A stretch of 64,000 bases of DNA from Nemania diffusa (GCA_038501195.1 JBBPUQ010000002.1:6215001-6279000), one strand, 5' to 3'. Counted from the stretch's first letter, positions 36,490-47,330 are shown. Made by a program: numbers and translations. Notes: generated by a model not told the origin, from the letters alone.

Positions 36490-36851
36490 CGGATCTCTGT
36501 TGGTCACGACACGAGTTCGACTAGTTAGGCCCTTATGTCCAGTGGTTCCAACTGGTCCCCGCTTCACCCCTGGCAAAACATCACCTATTCGCGCGAAATT
36601 TTTCCAGCTGTTTGCCATAAACCCCTCTACATATGTAGTACTAAGTAGACTAGAGCTATGTAGGTAGGTCTGCATTCGTGCATTCGTTTGAGGCGATTCG
36701 GTGCCTCACCTGCAATCCCTAGCACAATACACCTACCTAGGCCGTACAAGAATGCCACCCTATTACACACTAAGACGAACACCAATGTGGAAGTGCGAGC
36801 GCCAAGCCCCGATCTAATGCAACCGAAATACCCAGAATTTGCCATCATGGG

Positions 36852-36861
36852 TTATCAGATC
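36852..36861 (-). promoter_or_regulatory. SreA/Sre1-type GATA site (proximal pair, first)
   Basis: Reads GATCTGATAA on the minus strand, a full match to (G/A)ATC(T/A)GATAA, about 480 bp before the NRPS start. It is repeated 20 bp further on in the same orientation, so both sites face the same side of the helix. Confidence 0.6.
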
Positions 36862-36871
36862 CGGTTTAAAG

Positions 36872-36881
36872 TTATCAGATC
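36872..36881 (-). promoter_or_regulatory. SreA/Sre1-type GATA site (proximal pair, second)
   Basis: Second GATCTGATAA copy, exactly 20 bp from the first and about 460 bp before the NRPS start. Paired extended GATA sites are typical of genes repressed by SreA-type factors when iron is plentiful. The factor itself is not in this window. Confidence 0.6.
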
Positions 36882-37341
36882 CGAACCAGGGCGGAGCCTG
36901 CGCGGCCGGCTTCGGGTCAGCTGCGTCCCATCAGACGCTTACATGGTTGCGCTCACGCGAAACATATGGGCCACCTTAGGAAACCTACCCCGGTGAGGCC
37001 TAGTAGGTGGTCTCGAATGGGTAGGTAAATCCCTTCACTCGGGGAGCACCGCTGTCGGTAACAATCGAAATGGGTCTGAATCAGACAGACCCTTCATATA
37101 TCATGTCATTTGTGTGTCGTTCCTCATTCGGCTGTGGCTCTCCTCGTGCTCGAATATTTGAAATACTGGATTCCTTGACCGGACCTCTCTCGAACACCTA
37201 TTTGTGATCGACCTCGTTTTGCGTGATGCGGGAGACCAGCCATCTTGACATGAACGTAGATATATCGATTACTCATATCATTTGACACCCGGTATTACGA
37301 TCACTCAACTACCTACCTACTATCTAGTTTGGCAAGCAGCC

Positions 37342-40300
37342 ATGGCGTCTCAGATCATGGCCAATGGCTGCAACGACTCCTCACTTACAGACGAGGCGGC
37401 CTCCGTCAGTCATTTATCAACGCCACCTACTGATATAGAAGCAGATGGCCTTTCGGTTGAACAGTTGGAACAGCTATGGAGCTGGAACTCACCTGTTCCT
37501 CCCAATTTAGAAGTCTGCATGCACGATATGATCAAGGATCAGGCACAAAAGAACCCAGAGAACGTTGCTATTGAATCTTGGGACGGTAATTTCACATATA
37601 AAGATGTCGACTCCCTATCAGACTTATTTGCCACGAAACTGGCTGAACTGGGGATTGCGCCAGGGGTCAACGTACCCTTATGTTTCGAAAAGTCCCGATG
37701 GACTGCAGTTGCGGTTCTCGCTGTGATGAAGGCCGGGGGTACATTTGCACTCACAGATCCTAGCCAACCAGAAGGGAGGTTACGGATAATCGTTGAGCAG
37801 ACTGGTGCAACCGTGCTCATCACTTCGAAGCTACAGGAGGATCTTGGGAGCCGCATTGCTCCTGATGCGACTCGCCTCACTTTGACTCAACAACTCCTAG
37901 ATGAAGTCCAGACTCCTTCGGCATTACCCAAAGTGCCACCATCGACTAACCTTTACATACAATTCACTTCGGGTAGTACTGGAAAGCCCAAGGGTGTGCT
38001 TATCACCCATGCTAACTATACGAGTGGCGCGGTCCCCCGTGCGGAGGCGGTTGGCTATAAATCGCATTCCAGAGTGCTCGACTTTGCATCATACGCCTTT
38101 GACGTATGCATAGACTGTATGCTCTGTACACTATCGGTCGGCGGTTGTCTGTGTATTCCTTCTGACGCTGATCGGGTTAACGACTTGAGCGGTGCTATTC
38201 GCAAGATGAACGTCAACATGGCTCATATGACACCTTCGGTAGCCCGCGTGCTTGAGCCAGACATTATTCCCTCGCTCGAGGTTCTTGGCCTAGGAGGTGA
38301 GGCAATCTCAGCCGGCGACTCTGCGGTCTGGAGTAAGACCACCAAAGTTGTTAATGCATATGGCCCATCTGAGTGCACCGTAGGGTGCACTATAAACAAC
38401 GATGTCGGTGCCGAGTCTCACAAGCCTCATATAAGCATCGGGAGAGGGGTGGGAGCCGCAACTTGGATTGTCGAGCCTACAGACCACGAGCAGCTGGTGC
38501 CCGTCGGCGCTATCGGCGAGCTTCTGATCGAGGGGCCCATAGTAGGACCCGGCTACATAGGTGAGCCGGAGAAAACTGCGTCGGTTTTCGTCAGCGATCC
38601 AAGATGGCTTCTCGCCGGAAGTCCTACGCAACCGGGTCGCAAGGGACGCCTCTATAAGACTGGTGACCTGGTAAGATACGATACCGACGGCACAATTCTA
38701 TTTGTTGGACGCGCCGACCAGCAAGTGAAGCTCCGTGGCCAGCGAATCGAGCTCGCAGAGATCGAGTACAACATGCGGGGCAAGCTACCCCCAGGCACTC
38801 GCACAGTCATCGAAGTTATCAAGCCAGGGGGGCCATCTAGTGAACCTACATTAGTCGCGTTCATCGCCGAGCGAGCCGGTTTAGTCTCAGAGTCGGATTC
38901 TCTTCTTGGCTCTCACTCTCCACAAGTCCAGGACGCACTCACAAATATGAGCAGTCTCCTATCAAAGGACCTTCCGATATACATGATTCCGGCTGTCTAT
39001 ATCCCCTTACAAGTCATGCCTTTGCTAGTCTCTGCTAAGACCGACCGCAAGCGTCTGCGAGAACTAGGATCTTCGCTAAGCAGGAAGGATATTGCCAATT
39101 ACGCAGCGGCGGCCACCCCACGGAGAGAACCTTCTACTGATATGGAAATCAGGCTGGCCGAAACATGGTGTAAGGTACTTGGTACAGATATGAATCTAAG
39201 TGCACTCGACAATTTCTTCGCCATTGGCGGAGACTCCCTTCGCGCAATGAAGCTGGTCGCCGAAGCGCGAACCCAGGATATCTCGCTTACCGTCGCCGAA
39301 ATATTCAGCAATCCGGTACTATCAGACATGGCCGTCGTAGCGAAGGCCGGCGCCAAACAAAGCGACGTTGAGATCCCCGCGTTCTCGCTCCTCAGCACCC
39401 AATGGACCGAAGATGCTGCCCGAGCTGAGTGTGCCGTCTTTTGTGAAGTCGATGCAGACAGAATCGAGGATATATATCCGTGCACGCCACTGCAGGAGGC
39501 CCTTATGGCGCTCTCTGCTAAGATTAGCGAAGCCTACGTGGCTCAGCGTGTGGTAGAACTTGAGGGCGAAGCAGCGGCGCACGATTTACTAAAATCATTC
39601 CGTGATGCTTCGGCTGACTGCCCCATACTGCGCACCAGAATCGTTCAGGTGCCTCAACATGGCCTAATGCAGGTTGTGATTAAAGACGATTTTACATATG
39701 AAGCGACGCCGGGACAAAGTTTGAATGCGTACCTGGAGCATGACCGAAATATTCCAGTGGGCCTCGGAAGACCATTGGTTCGGTATGGTGTTGTTTGCAA
39801 CGAGGAGACGAAGGGCAGATCCTATTTTGTCTTGACGATGCATCACGCGCTCTACGATGGGTGGAGTATGCCCCTAGTCGTCGACCGTGTCAACAGGGCA
39901 TACACGGGACAGTCGACTGAGCGGCCCGCACAGTTCAAGCACTTCATTAAATACTTACTCGAAATGGATCGAAACGAGTCAGAGAAGTACTGGCGAGAGC
40001 GTCTCGCTGGTGCTGCTGGCGAGCAGTTCCCCGCCCTACCGTGGCCAGGCTACCAGCAGCAGGCTGATTCCTTATTAGAGCATTATGTCCCCACTGGGAA
40101 GCTTACGACAGGGACTACAATAGCGACGATCATTCGTGGGGCTTGGGCTTTGCTGGTGTCGAGATATACTGCTTCGAGTGATGTTGTGTTCGGCGAAACT
40201 CTGACGGGGCGCAACGCTCCTATTCTTGGAGTGGAGGAGATCGAGGGGCCCATGATTGCCACGGTGCCTGTCCGCGTCGCGGTAGATCCAGATGCAACAG

Positions 40301-42633
40301 TAGCAGAGTACCTGCAAGAGATTCACGAGCAGTCTGTCGCCGGCATCCCACATGAACATTTTGGCTTACAGCACATTCGCCGTCTCAGCCCAGATACACG
40401 AGAAGCTTGCGAGCTGCGAACCGGCATAGTCATGCACCCAAGCACCGATAGTGAGGGCGCTGAGCAGAGCGATAGAAAGCCAGCAGATGGGTTTGTACCC
40501 GCTGGCGACACAGAAGCGGCACAAGAAGCGCTAAAGTTCAACACGTACGCACTGATGCTGGTGTGTTCGTTGGATCCCCAAGGGTTTCTTATCATGGCCA
40601 GCTTTGACTCAAAAACGGTTTCCACTCCTCAAATGAATAAAATTCTTGCACAATTAGGCCGGCTCACTCAGCAATTTATCGAAGACCCAAGCCTACCATG
40701 TAGCAAGGTAGACATGATATCAGAGGAGGATGTTAACGAGCTGGTGAAACTTAGCCAGATTGGTGGCTCAAGTGTCTCTAACTCTTCTCTAGCATCTACT
40801 GAGTTCCCTATTATAGAGACGTGGATTGTGGATCCTCTTCAGCTAGAGCGCCTCGTGCCCGTTGGCGCCGTAGGAGAACTGCTCATCCGAAGTATGGACA
40901 GTCTTCCGATGGAGGTCGCTATGGATCCGGTAAAGGCAAACGAGCCTCTCGAAGGACGCCTTTATCGCACGAAACAATTGGCGAAATATACGGACAATGG
41001 GAAGATTGTTTTAGTTAAGGATTCGCGTCCACAAACCCTGAAGTCTAACCCAAAGCACAAACGGGTGACCGTCAGCTCGACAAAGCAGAAGGTCCTACGC
41101 CAGATATGGAGCAGGATATTGTCCATTAGCGAGGAGGAGATCGGACTTAATGACAGCTTTTTCCAGCTCGGCGGTGACTCAATTGGGTCGATGAAGTTGG
41201 TTTCAGAATTAAGGGCCAAGGGTATGGAATTAACGGTACCAGAAATATTTAGGCATCGCACCCTTTACGAGATGGCCAAGGTGCTTAAGGAAAGGGAAGT
41301 GGCGTCCTCGGAAGTGTCCCCTCTTAACTCAACTCCCTTCTCCTTACTTGGTGTTGACGATGCAAAAACATTTGTCGCTGAAAACATACAGCCAATACTC
41401 TTCCAGAATGATCTAACGGTCCTGGACGTCCTCCCAACACGGCCTTTGCAGCAAGTTGCCGTCAAGGGCACAACTCAGCTTCCTCGCTACTCTTCAAGAT
41501 ACGAGCTTTTCCATCTCTCCGGAGCCGTAGATAAACCCAAGCTTTTCCAAAGCTGCCATGAGCTCATCGCAAGGAATGAGATCCTAAGAACCGTCTTCGT
41601 TGAAGCTGCTGGCAAGTGCTACGGTGTCGTTCTCGAAGCGCTGCCCGTCACTATTGACGAATACAACATTGAAGGAGACTTGGATTCATTCGCCCACAAA
41701 TTATGCGACATGGACGTTCAGACAAGAATGCCGCTTGGCTCTTCTTTCGTGAAATTCTTCTTCGTCCAGGGCGAGCAAGGCCAAAGTTGCCTCATCATCC
41801 GCATCTCACACGCTCAATACGACGAGATCTGCCTCGTAGGGCTGCTACGCCAATTCGCCGCGCTATACAACGGCCAGCCCACACCAAACTCCGCGCCATT
41901 TTCATCCTTCGTATACCATACCATGCAGAAAGGCATCCCGCAAAGCATTCCTTATTGGCGGGAGCTGCTGCAGGGCAGCTCGCTAACAGTGCTCCGTCCA
42001 AACCTGCCTCTCACTTCAAGGACTCCAGCGGCGCTCACCCGAACCGTGGATATAGCCGCCCGGCTGAAAGACATCACTATCGCAACACTCCCCACGGCAG
42101 CCTGGGCGCTCTGTCTCGCGCGCCGCCTCGCCCTACGCGACGTCGTCTTCGGCGAGGTGGTCAGCGGCCGCAACACCGACCTGCCGAACGCGGATGCCGT
42201 CATGGGGCCGACGTGGCAGTACGTACCCGTACGGGTGAAGTTCGAGGACGGGTGGACAGCGCTCGACCTGCTCGAGCACGTGCAGTACCAGCATATCGCC
42301 AGCGCGCAGCACGAATGCATGGGGCTCACGGAGATCGTGCGGGAGTGCACCGCGTGGCCCGAGACGGTCGACTGGTTCGACTCAGTCGTCCACCAGGACG
42401 TCTACCACGTTGAGGAACTCAGCATGGGCCCCGCCGCCTGCCGCCTCGAGACCGTGTACCCGCATTTCGAGCCGCTCCGCGAGTGGAAGATGCAGGCTTT
42501 TGTAAAGGGGGATAGCATGACACTAGAGATTGTCACGTTCAAGGACTGGATTGGTGTTGCTGCGGAACTATTGGATGAATTGGAGGCCATCATGACGGCC
42601 TTGGTTCAGAGGCCGGGCGAGTTGCTATTTTGA
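37342..42633 (+). CDS. Nonribosomal peptide synthetase, NPS6/SidD-like extracellular siderophore synthetase
   Basis: Single-exon NRPS of 1763 aa. Order: adenylation domain (about 50-570; FTSGSTGKPKGV at 208, YAFDVCID with Asp at 254, NAYGPSE at 338, YKTGDL at 438); carrier domain (GGDSL, Ser 632); condensation domain (HHALYDG at 834-840); a remnant adenylation domain keeping only the last part (about 1155-1245); second carrier (GGDS, Ser 1280); second condensation domain with altered motif SHAQYDE (1489-1495). A-T-C-(degenerate A)-T-C is the layout described for NPS6/SidD, which join N-acyl-N-hydroxyornithine units into fusarinine- or coprogen-type siderophores. Two-module enzymes such as the chrysogine synthetase have two full A domains, so they fit less well. 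I chose ATG 37342 (GCC-ATGG context); the frame is open 60 bases upstream without an ATG. No ornithine hydroxylase or acyltransferase gene is adjacent. Three SreA-type sites lie upstream. Confidence 0.85.
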   Translation: MASQIMANGCNDSSLTDEAASVSHLSTPPTDIEADGLSVEQLEQLWSWNSPVPPNLEVCMHDMIKDQAQKNPENVAIESWDGNFTYKDVDSLSDLFATKLAELGIAPGVNVPLCFEKSRWTAVAVLAVMKAGGTFALTDPSQPEGRLRIIVEQTGATVLITSKLQEDLGSRIAPDATRLTLTQQLLDEVQTPSALPKVPPSTNLYIQFTSGSTGKPKGVLITHANYTSGAVPRAEAVGYKSHSRVLDFASYAFDVCIDCMLCTLSVGGCLCIPSDADRVNDLSGAIRKMNVNMAHMTPSVARVLEPDIIPSLEVLGLGGEAISAGDSAVWSKTTKVVNAYGPSECTVGCTINNDVGAESHKPHISIGRGVGAATWIVEPTDHEQLVPVGAIGELLIEGPIVGPGYIGEPEKTASVFVSDPRWLLAGSPTQPGRKGRLYKTGDLVRYDTDGTILFVGRADQQVKLRGQRIELAEIEYNMRGKLPPGTRTVIEVIKPGGPSSEPTLVAFIAERAGLVSESDSLLGSHSPQVQDALTNMSSLLSKDLPIYMIPAVYIPLQVMPLLVSAKTDRKRLRELGSSLSRKDIANYAAAATPRREPSTDMEIRLAETWCKVLGTDMNLSALDNFFAIGGDSLRAMKLVAEARTQDISLTVAEIFSNPVLSDMAVVAKAGAKQSDVEIPAFSLLSTQWTEDAARAECAVFCEVDADRIEDIYPCTPLQEALMALSAKISEAYVAQRVVELEGEAAAHDLLKSFRDASADCPILRTRIVQVPQHGLMQVVIKDDFTYEATPGQSLNAYLEHDRNIPVGLGRPLVRYGVVCNEETKGRSYFVLTMHHALYDGWSMPLVVDRVNRAYTGQSTERPAQFKHFIKYLLEMDRNESEKYWRERLAGAAGEQFPALPWPGYQQQADSLLEHYVPTGKLTTGTTIATIIRGAWALLVSRYTASSDVVFGETLTGRNAPILGVEEIEGPMIATVPVRVAVDPDATVAEYLQEIHEQSVAGIPHEHFGLQHIRRLSPDTREACELRTGIVMHPSTDSEGAEQSDRKPADGFVPAGDTEAAQEALKFNTYALMLVCSLDPQGFLIMASFDSKTVSTPQMNKILAQLGRLTQQFIEDPSLPCSKVDMISEEDVNELVKLSQIGGSSVSNSSLASTEFPIIETWIVDPLQLERLVPVGAVGELLIRSMDSLPMEVAMDPVKANEPLEGRLYRTKQLAKYTDNGKIVLVKDSRPQTLKSNPKHKRVTVSSTKQKVLRQIWSRILSISEEEIGLNDSFFQLGGDSIGSMKLVSELRAKGMELTVPEIFRHRTLYEMAKVLKEREVASSEVSPLNSTPFSLLGVDDAKTFVAENIQPILFQNDLTVLDVLPTRPLQQVAVKGTTQLPRYSSRYELFHLSGAVDKPKLFQSCHELIARNEILRTVFVEAAGKCYGVVLEALPVTIDEYNIEGDLDSFAHKLCDMDVQTRMPLGSSFVKFFFVQGEQGQSCLIIRISHAQYDEICLVGLLRQFAALYNGQPTPNSAPFSSFVYHTMQKGIPQSIPYWRELLQGSSLTVLRPNLPLTSRTPAALTRTVDIAARLKDITIATLPTAAWALCLARRLALRDVVFGEVVSGRNTDLPNADAVMGPTWQYVPVRVKFEDGWTALDLLEHVQYQHIASAQHECMGLTEIVRECTAWPETVDWFDSVVHQDVYHVEELSMGPAACRLETVYPHFEPLREWKMQAFVKGDSMTLEIVTFKDWIGVAAELLDELEAIMTALVQRPGELLF

Positions 42634-43674
42634 TTGATAGATGTGGCACTAAGAGGAAGATTTGTTGGTGAAAAGTAAAATAATTGGTAAACATTGATAT
42701 TTTTTACGTTGAGATATATTCATATGACAGTTAAAATATGTGTTTGGAGAAGACGAATCCTAACCGCCCTTATAGAGAGCCGCCTTGGTTTAGAATTACC
42801 TAGGTAGCACCAATCCCAATTACCAAGGGAAGCCACTAAGAGATCTCATTCAGAACTATATTTCTGTATCCGTCAGCGCCTTAGCAAGCAAGGACTTTTT
42901 GGCCCTGCCTCCGTAATGCAAAGTCAATAAGCAAGCCCTATGAAACCCGACGCTCGTCTGCCCTCAAGTAAGCGATCTTGTTCGGCATCTCCAACGAAGG
43001 CGTGGAGCGTGATGCCAAATCGAGTGTACCAACAGTTGCAGTGCTGAAGTTGCCGAGATGCGTTGGTGCAGCCAGCAGCCCTTGGACGGTTTTGCATGCC
43101 AAATAAAGCGGCCCCAGTCCAACCCGCCTTATCAGCGACTTATCGCATGACCCATCCCAGCCACAGTTGCGAAAGTCGGCGCTTTGCCCTCCTATTCGCT
43201 ATTTTTTTGCGGCTCAGGTTCGCCCTGCGGCAAATCCTTCTACGCAACAAACACCAATAGATAGCGTGTCACCGCCCTGCTTCTCCTGGCCGATACAGAA
43301 GCATTGACGCTGGAGACATGCCTTCCCGAATACAGACATACGCGCGGGGTAGACTTATTAGACGACGGGTCATTCGATTATGAAGCGCGCTGGAGGTCTC
43401 GCAGAGCCTCATGCCGTTCACAGGCGTGAGCGGACCACGGGTGGGTGCAAGCAGAGCCTCAAGTGTGAAAAAGGCACGCCCGACGACCTTTCACGCCAGC
43501 CTCGGCGCCAGTTTCCAAGGCCACCTCTAGTAGGCCAACATGGCCAAAGCACAGCCGTAATGACTGCTCTGAGCTGGTTGGCGGCCAAGTCAGCAACGAG
43601 GCTGGTATCATGTAACCTAGTCGCAATTCCTTCCCTTCTTAGCTTACGTTCAGTTTCCATTCCCTCTATCTACG
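42634..43674. other. Intergenic region between NRPS and phosphotransferase-like gene
   Basis: No gene recognised. A reading frame at 43380-43703 contains a GCKQSLKCEKGTP string that faintly recalls half of a zinc cluster, but the rest does not fit; treated as non-coding. Confidence 0.45.
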
Positions 43675-44792
43675 TTATTCATTCAGCCCCTCAAATCGGG
43701 TAGTTGGGTTCAACAGCAGCCCGTCAAGTATCATCATGCTATACCTCCCGCCGTCATCATCCTTGATCGGTACCGGCTTAGGCATATTCGCAAGCCGGCT
43801 GGTAAAGCCCCGAGATCGTAGCAGTCCTAGGACCCTTGCCGCCTTGATAGCCTTGGTGGTGTTCTCGCCCAGTCCGCCAACCTTATCGCTCAAGGTTTCC
43901 CAAAACAAGCGCGCCAAGTCATCGTAGTCCTCGTACCTGATCCAACCATTCTTCAAGTGCAACTTGCTCATCAGATTTTGCAGTGAATGGAGGTTTGTGC
44001 CGAAGGGGGCAATCTCCGCCTCAGCCCAATCAATGACGCCAACCAAATGATACGACTCCTCCTCCACCATGATGTTGCAGTCGCCAAAGTCTGTATGTAC
44101 GAGAACCATAGGAAGAGACAAGATGCTCGGTAGGGATGCTAGCGTAGCGCGGATTATCGGGTGAAACCTGTCGGGCAAAGTAACAAGTAAGATCTGCAGC
44201 TCGTTCTCGAACGTCTCAGCCATGCCATCGCGGTAGGCTTGGTCGACTTCCTGTGGCGCCTTCCACGCAAGAGCAAAGAATCTGCGTTCAGTTAGATTAG
44301 CGTAGCTCACAGCCTAGACAACAAGCGAACGGCGGACCTTGCAACATCCTGAATCAGATTCCTGCGCCAGGCCATATTCTCGGGTGAGTTTTCCGGGAAG
44401 CCATGTGCGAGTATGAATTCCAGGCGACTCATTCCCCGTACACGAGTTATTACATAGACAAGCAGAGGCTCCTGGCCAGCCGTTCTCGAATCTTCACCGA
44501 GCTCCTGCCTAAACGATACGTCCGGTACGAGGGTGCCGAAGATCCGTCGGGCCAGAATGGCGGTTTCTACCTTAAGCTCGAGAGACTTGAGGCGGAACTG
44601 GACGACATAGCCAAGGTCCTGCCCGGCGTAAACAGTATACGAGCAGACCCCCTGCACCGCGACTGGAACGACTTGGTCGCCGCCGACGAGCTCCTTGGCC
44701 AGTACATCGCACGCTTCGCGGTGCACCGACGTCTGGGAGAAAAAAGCGGCGATTTCGTCGTCGACAATATATTCCTGGTTTTCCGAAGCCAT
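43675..44792 (-). CDS. Aminoglycoside phosphotransferase (APH)-fold protein
   Basis: Kinase-like protein of the large fungal APH family; real substrates are unknown and antibiotic resistance should not be inferred. Two frames join through an intron. I place exon 1 at 44792-44338 and exon 2 at 44281-43675 (353 aa, 56-nt intron with an uncommon GTCCGC donor), because this restores DVA-R-FFALAWKAPQ, a typical family string. A GTGAGC donor inside would give a 29-nt intron in the same frame, which is short for fungi. The catalytic loop is HTDFGDCN (214-221; the H-x-D-x4-N pattern) and the metal-binding part is GVIDWAEAE (Asp 236). The N-terminal lobe is less conserved. It lies 1 kb after the NRPS, convergent with it. 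Confidence 0.78.
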
Positions 44793-45333
44793 AATATTCT
44801 ATCGTTTAATGCCGGCGTAGGCACTACAGTAGAAGCAGATTGTCCATCGTGCAGTGGATAGAGACGTTTCAGCCTGGTGGTGAATCCAGACAATTTGTAT
44901 GTCTTAGGAACCCTGCCTTAGTCAGCAGCTCCCCTCACCAACAGTCACACCGCCCAGCGTCAGTCTCGGAGATTGCAGTCCAGAGCCGCAAAAGCAGATT
45001 CGTAGGGAATCTCGTCGATCAAGGTAGAATCCAAGCAATTCGAGCCGCATTATATACATTTTGAAACATTTTCCACCTGGCCGCATTCTTTTCTCTAATT
45101 GTTAAGATTGTCTAGTCCGCTTTTGAATGTGGTTTTTTTTTTTTTTGCAGAATATGGTTTTAGCCCATTCTATAAAATACTTTTTTCATGTCGATTTTAA
45201 AAAGGCATATTTGTAGGTAAGTATTAAAGTACTTCTGCTTAGCGCAAAAGTAGTTTTCAATTTTTATATTGGGTTTTAGCGACTTTTTAAGCTTTTTTAA
45301 GCTATAGCTTTATTATTAACTGTTAAATTTTTC
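44793..45333. other. Intergenic stretch with an AT-rich patch
   Basis: From about 45115 to 45330 the sequence becomes AT-rich with a 16-base T run near 45133-45148, next to the DUF3435 relic. No gene recognised. Confidence 0.5.
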
Positions 45334-46024
45334 TTAAATTTTTCTAAAGCGTGCGTTTTGTATAACTGCGTTAAATTGGTTACTCTTATAGTGTCTTTCG
45401 TAAATAGAGCTCTTTGGCTTATCTCTCGCTATGTGGTTGCGGATTGTTTCACTAAAGTACTCTGTTCTAGTTAATAAGTTCTATGACTACTTTAGAGGAC
45501 TTGCTATTAACTCTGTTTAGGTTTCCTCGGCGGTAATTGTACGACTTGAGTCCTTTATAAAGCCTTGATGCTTCCCCAAGGTTATTCGAGTTGTTATCAA
45601 ACTGGTCAACTGTAACTGGCTCATCTGATTTCACGGGGCCGTAGATAGATTCGATAGTTCGTCGAAATACTAGCTTATGCCAGAACTCCTTTTTCCAGGG
45701 CACATGGACCACGGGCAGGCCAATCCTGGTATGGAAAAAACGTCGAGCTGAATTGTAGCCTGAAAGGTCGATTACCTTCTCGGCTATAATCTTGGTGGGG
45801 ATATAGGATAGAGGGCAGGGCATTGGGCGCTTTTCCTCGATGAAAGGATACCAGGTTGGGACCATCTCTTGGTTGTCGCCTTCGTGAAACCTGAGGACTG
45901 TTGACAATGTTGATCTTGGTTTTAGGGGCGCGATTTGGCGGAAGCGGGGCCCGATTGTTTTCGGTGGTAAGCAACGATACATAGTGAAATATAACAGAGC
46001 GCGAGAAGTAATTATGCGATGCAA
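45334..46024 (-). pseudogene. Relic of a DUF3435 tyrosine-recombinase-like gene
   Basis: The frame 46024-45467 carries strings I know from fungal DUF3435 proteins in the right order: PCPLSYI, GYNSARRFFHTRIGLPV, VFRRTIES, SDEPVTVDQF and the box KSYNYRRGNLNRVN (Arg of the recombinase core). It stops at 45467, but from about 45459 a different frame continues the family pattern (ETIRNHIARDKPKSSIYERHYKS) up to 45334, so at least one frameshift or small indel separates them. The family's long N-terminal part is absent. DUF3435 includes the captain recombinases that move Starship elements, but nothing else here argues for a Starship. The flanking AT-rich patch suggests decay in place. Confidence 0.65.
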
Positions 46025-46373
46025 TGGAATAAAAAATTAAACATAATTTATAATTCTAATTGTAATGCAAATGCTAACCTAGACACATATTACGGTCTCA
46101 ACCGTAAACTATACGAGTAACTGCAGATCGTTAAGCCCCCATATTTAGCAGCGTTCTTCTAACCCTCCCTTGCAACAGTGGTGTTGCTGTCTTGTGCTGC
46201 AGTCCCGTCCCATGACAATATGAGATACCCCAAACACTCTTAACCTTGATTTCCAACCAAGATTCCGTGTAAAACAACCATCTATTACGCTATTTGTGGT
46301 AGTGGCGGCATATATGCTCGCGACAAAGGAGAAATGTAGCCGGCGATGATGAAAGTGTAATGAAAGTGGTATT
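46025..46373. other. Short intergenic stretch
   Basis: Nothing recognised; it contains the 3' end of the RTA1-family gene. Confidence 0.5.
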
Positions 46374-47330
46374 TTAGTACCGCTGTTCTTCGGGTAGAAA
46401 CCTTAGTTCTTGGCCAGCGAACTTGGTAGCCCGCGGTGTAGTCGGAAGCATAAATACGGGATGGTATATGACTAGGATCGATGTCGCAATAGCCATGGGG
46501 AAGCCGTCGAAGATGATAAAAAGAATCTCGTTATGGCCTAATGACCCGAATATGCCCTCAGAGAACTCTGCGACCCTGAATGCTGATCGGCCGATAATCA
46601 AAATAATGGCGATGAGTATGAGGACGACGAAGGTCCTAACTCGCTTATCATCCCGGTCCAGTGGCCTGGCACGTGTAGAGCGAAAGAGGTCGGTTGGCCA
46701 AATCACCGCAATAAATAGGATAAAAAATACCGTGAGCGAGACGACTTGTAGTGTCAGGCCAGCTATGATGATGCCTTGGCCAAGAGACACTCCTCCGGCC
46801 GGAACAGAAGTTCCACTGACAGAGATACCTCCACCGGCAGACTGTATTAGCAGAGCTAATACGTCACAAGGAATGAACACGCGCGCGTATAGTCTGGGGT
46901 TGATGTTGAATTTGCCTCTGCCAAGATAGTCGGCTATTCGTCCAATGCAGACATAGACGCTACAGACCGTATTAGTAACTGTGTATGAGATAACTATAGA
47001 GCAAGGGTTAACTTACGCTGCGCTCATAAAGACCGGGGCGAATGTAATCAACGAGTACTGAATAATCCATCCAATCCGAAGGAAAGGCTTGGAGTATCCA
47101 TAGATTCGTGCGACAAAACCAACAAGTTCCAGTAGCGCGCCGATGAGTACGGCAATGGTGTAGCCAAGCCACTGTCGCTTCTTAATGATAACAAATAAAC
47201 AATGGGAAATTGTGGCGACATAGACAATGGCGAGGAACACATCGATGCCTAAGTTCGGCCGGTAGCCATAATAGGATTCAGATAGGGAACAGGTGTCCAG
47301 GGTACAGTCTTCCCGAAAATTCGTTGTCAT
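46374..47330 (-). CDS. RTA1-family membrane protein (RTA1/RTM1/lipid-translocating exporter-like)
   Basis: Seven-helix plasma membrane protein of the fungal RTA1 family, members of which give resistance to 7-aminocholesterol or take part in lipid movement. Two exons, 47330-47017 and 46959-46374 (intron 57 nt, GTAAGT...TGTAG), 299 aa. The N-terminus is short and polar (YGYRPNLGIDVFLAIVYVAT). Family features are LLELVGFVARIYGY, IQYSLITFAPVFMSAAVYV at the exon junction, VFIPCDVLALLIQSAGGG, then a GQGIIIAGLTLQ helix, a cytosolic loop rich in Arg/Asp, RSAFRVAEFSEGIFG and a final helix before a polar tail. Length is typical. I see no regulatory site that links it to the NRPS. Confidence 0.92.

Noticed and set aside
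37282..37341. Upstream extension of the NRPS by 20 codons
   Set aside because: It would start at TTG; the ATG at 37342 has good context and the extra residues are not family-like.
43380..43703. Possible Zn2Cys6 fragment (GCKQSLKCEKGTP)
   Set aside because: Only two of the six cysteines are present and no splicing solution gave the missing ones.
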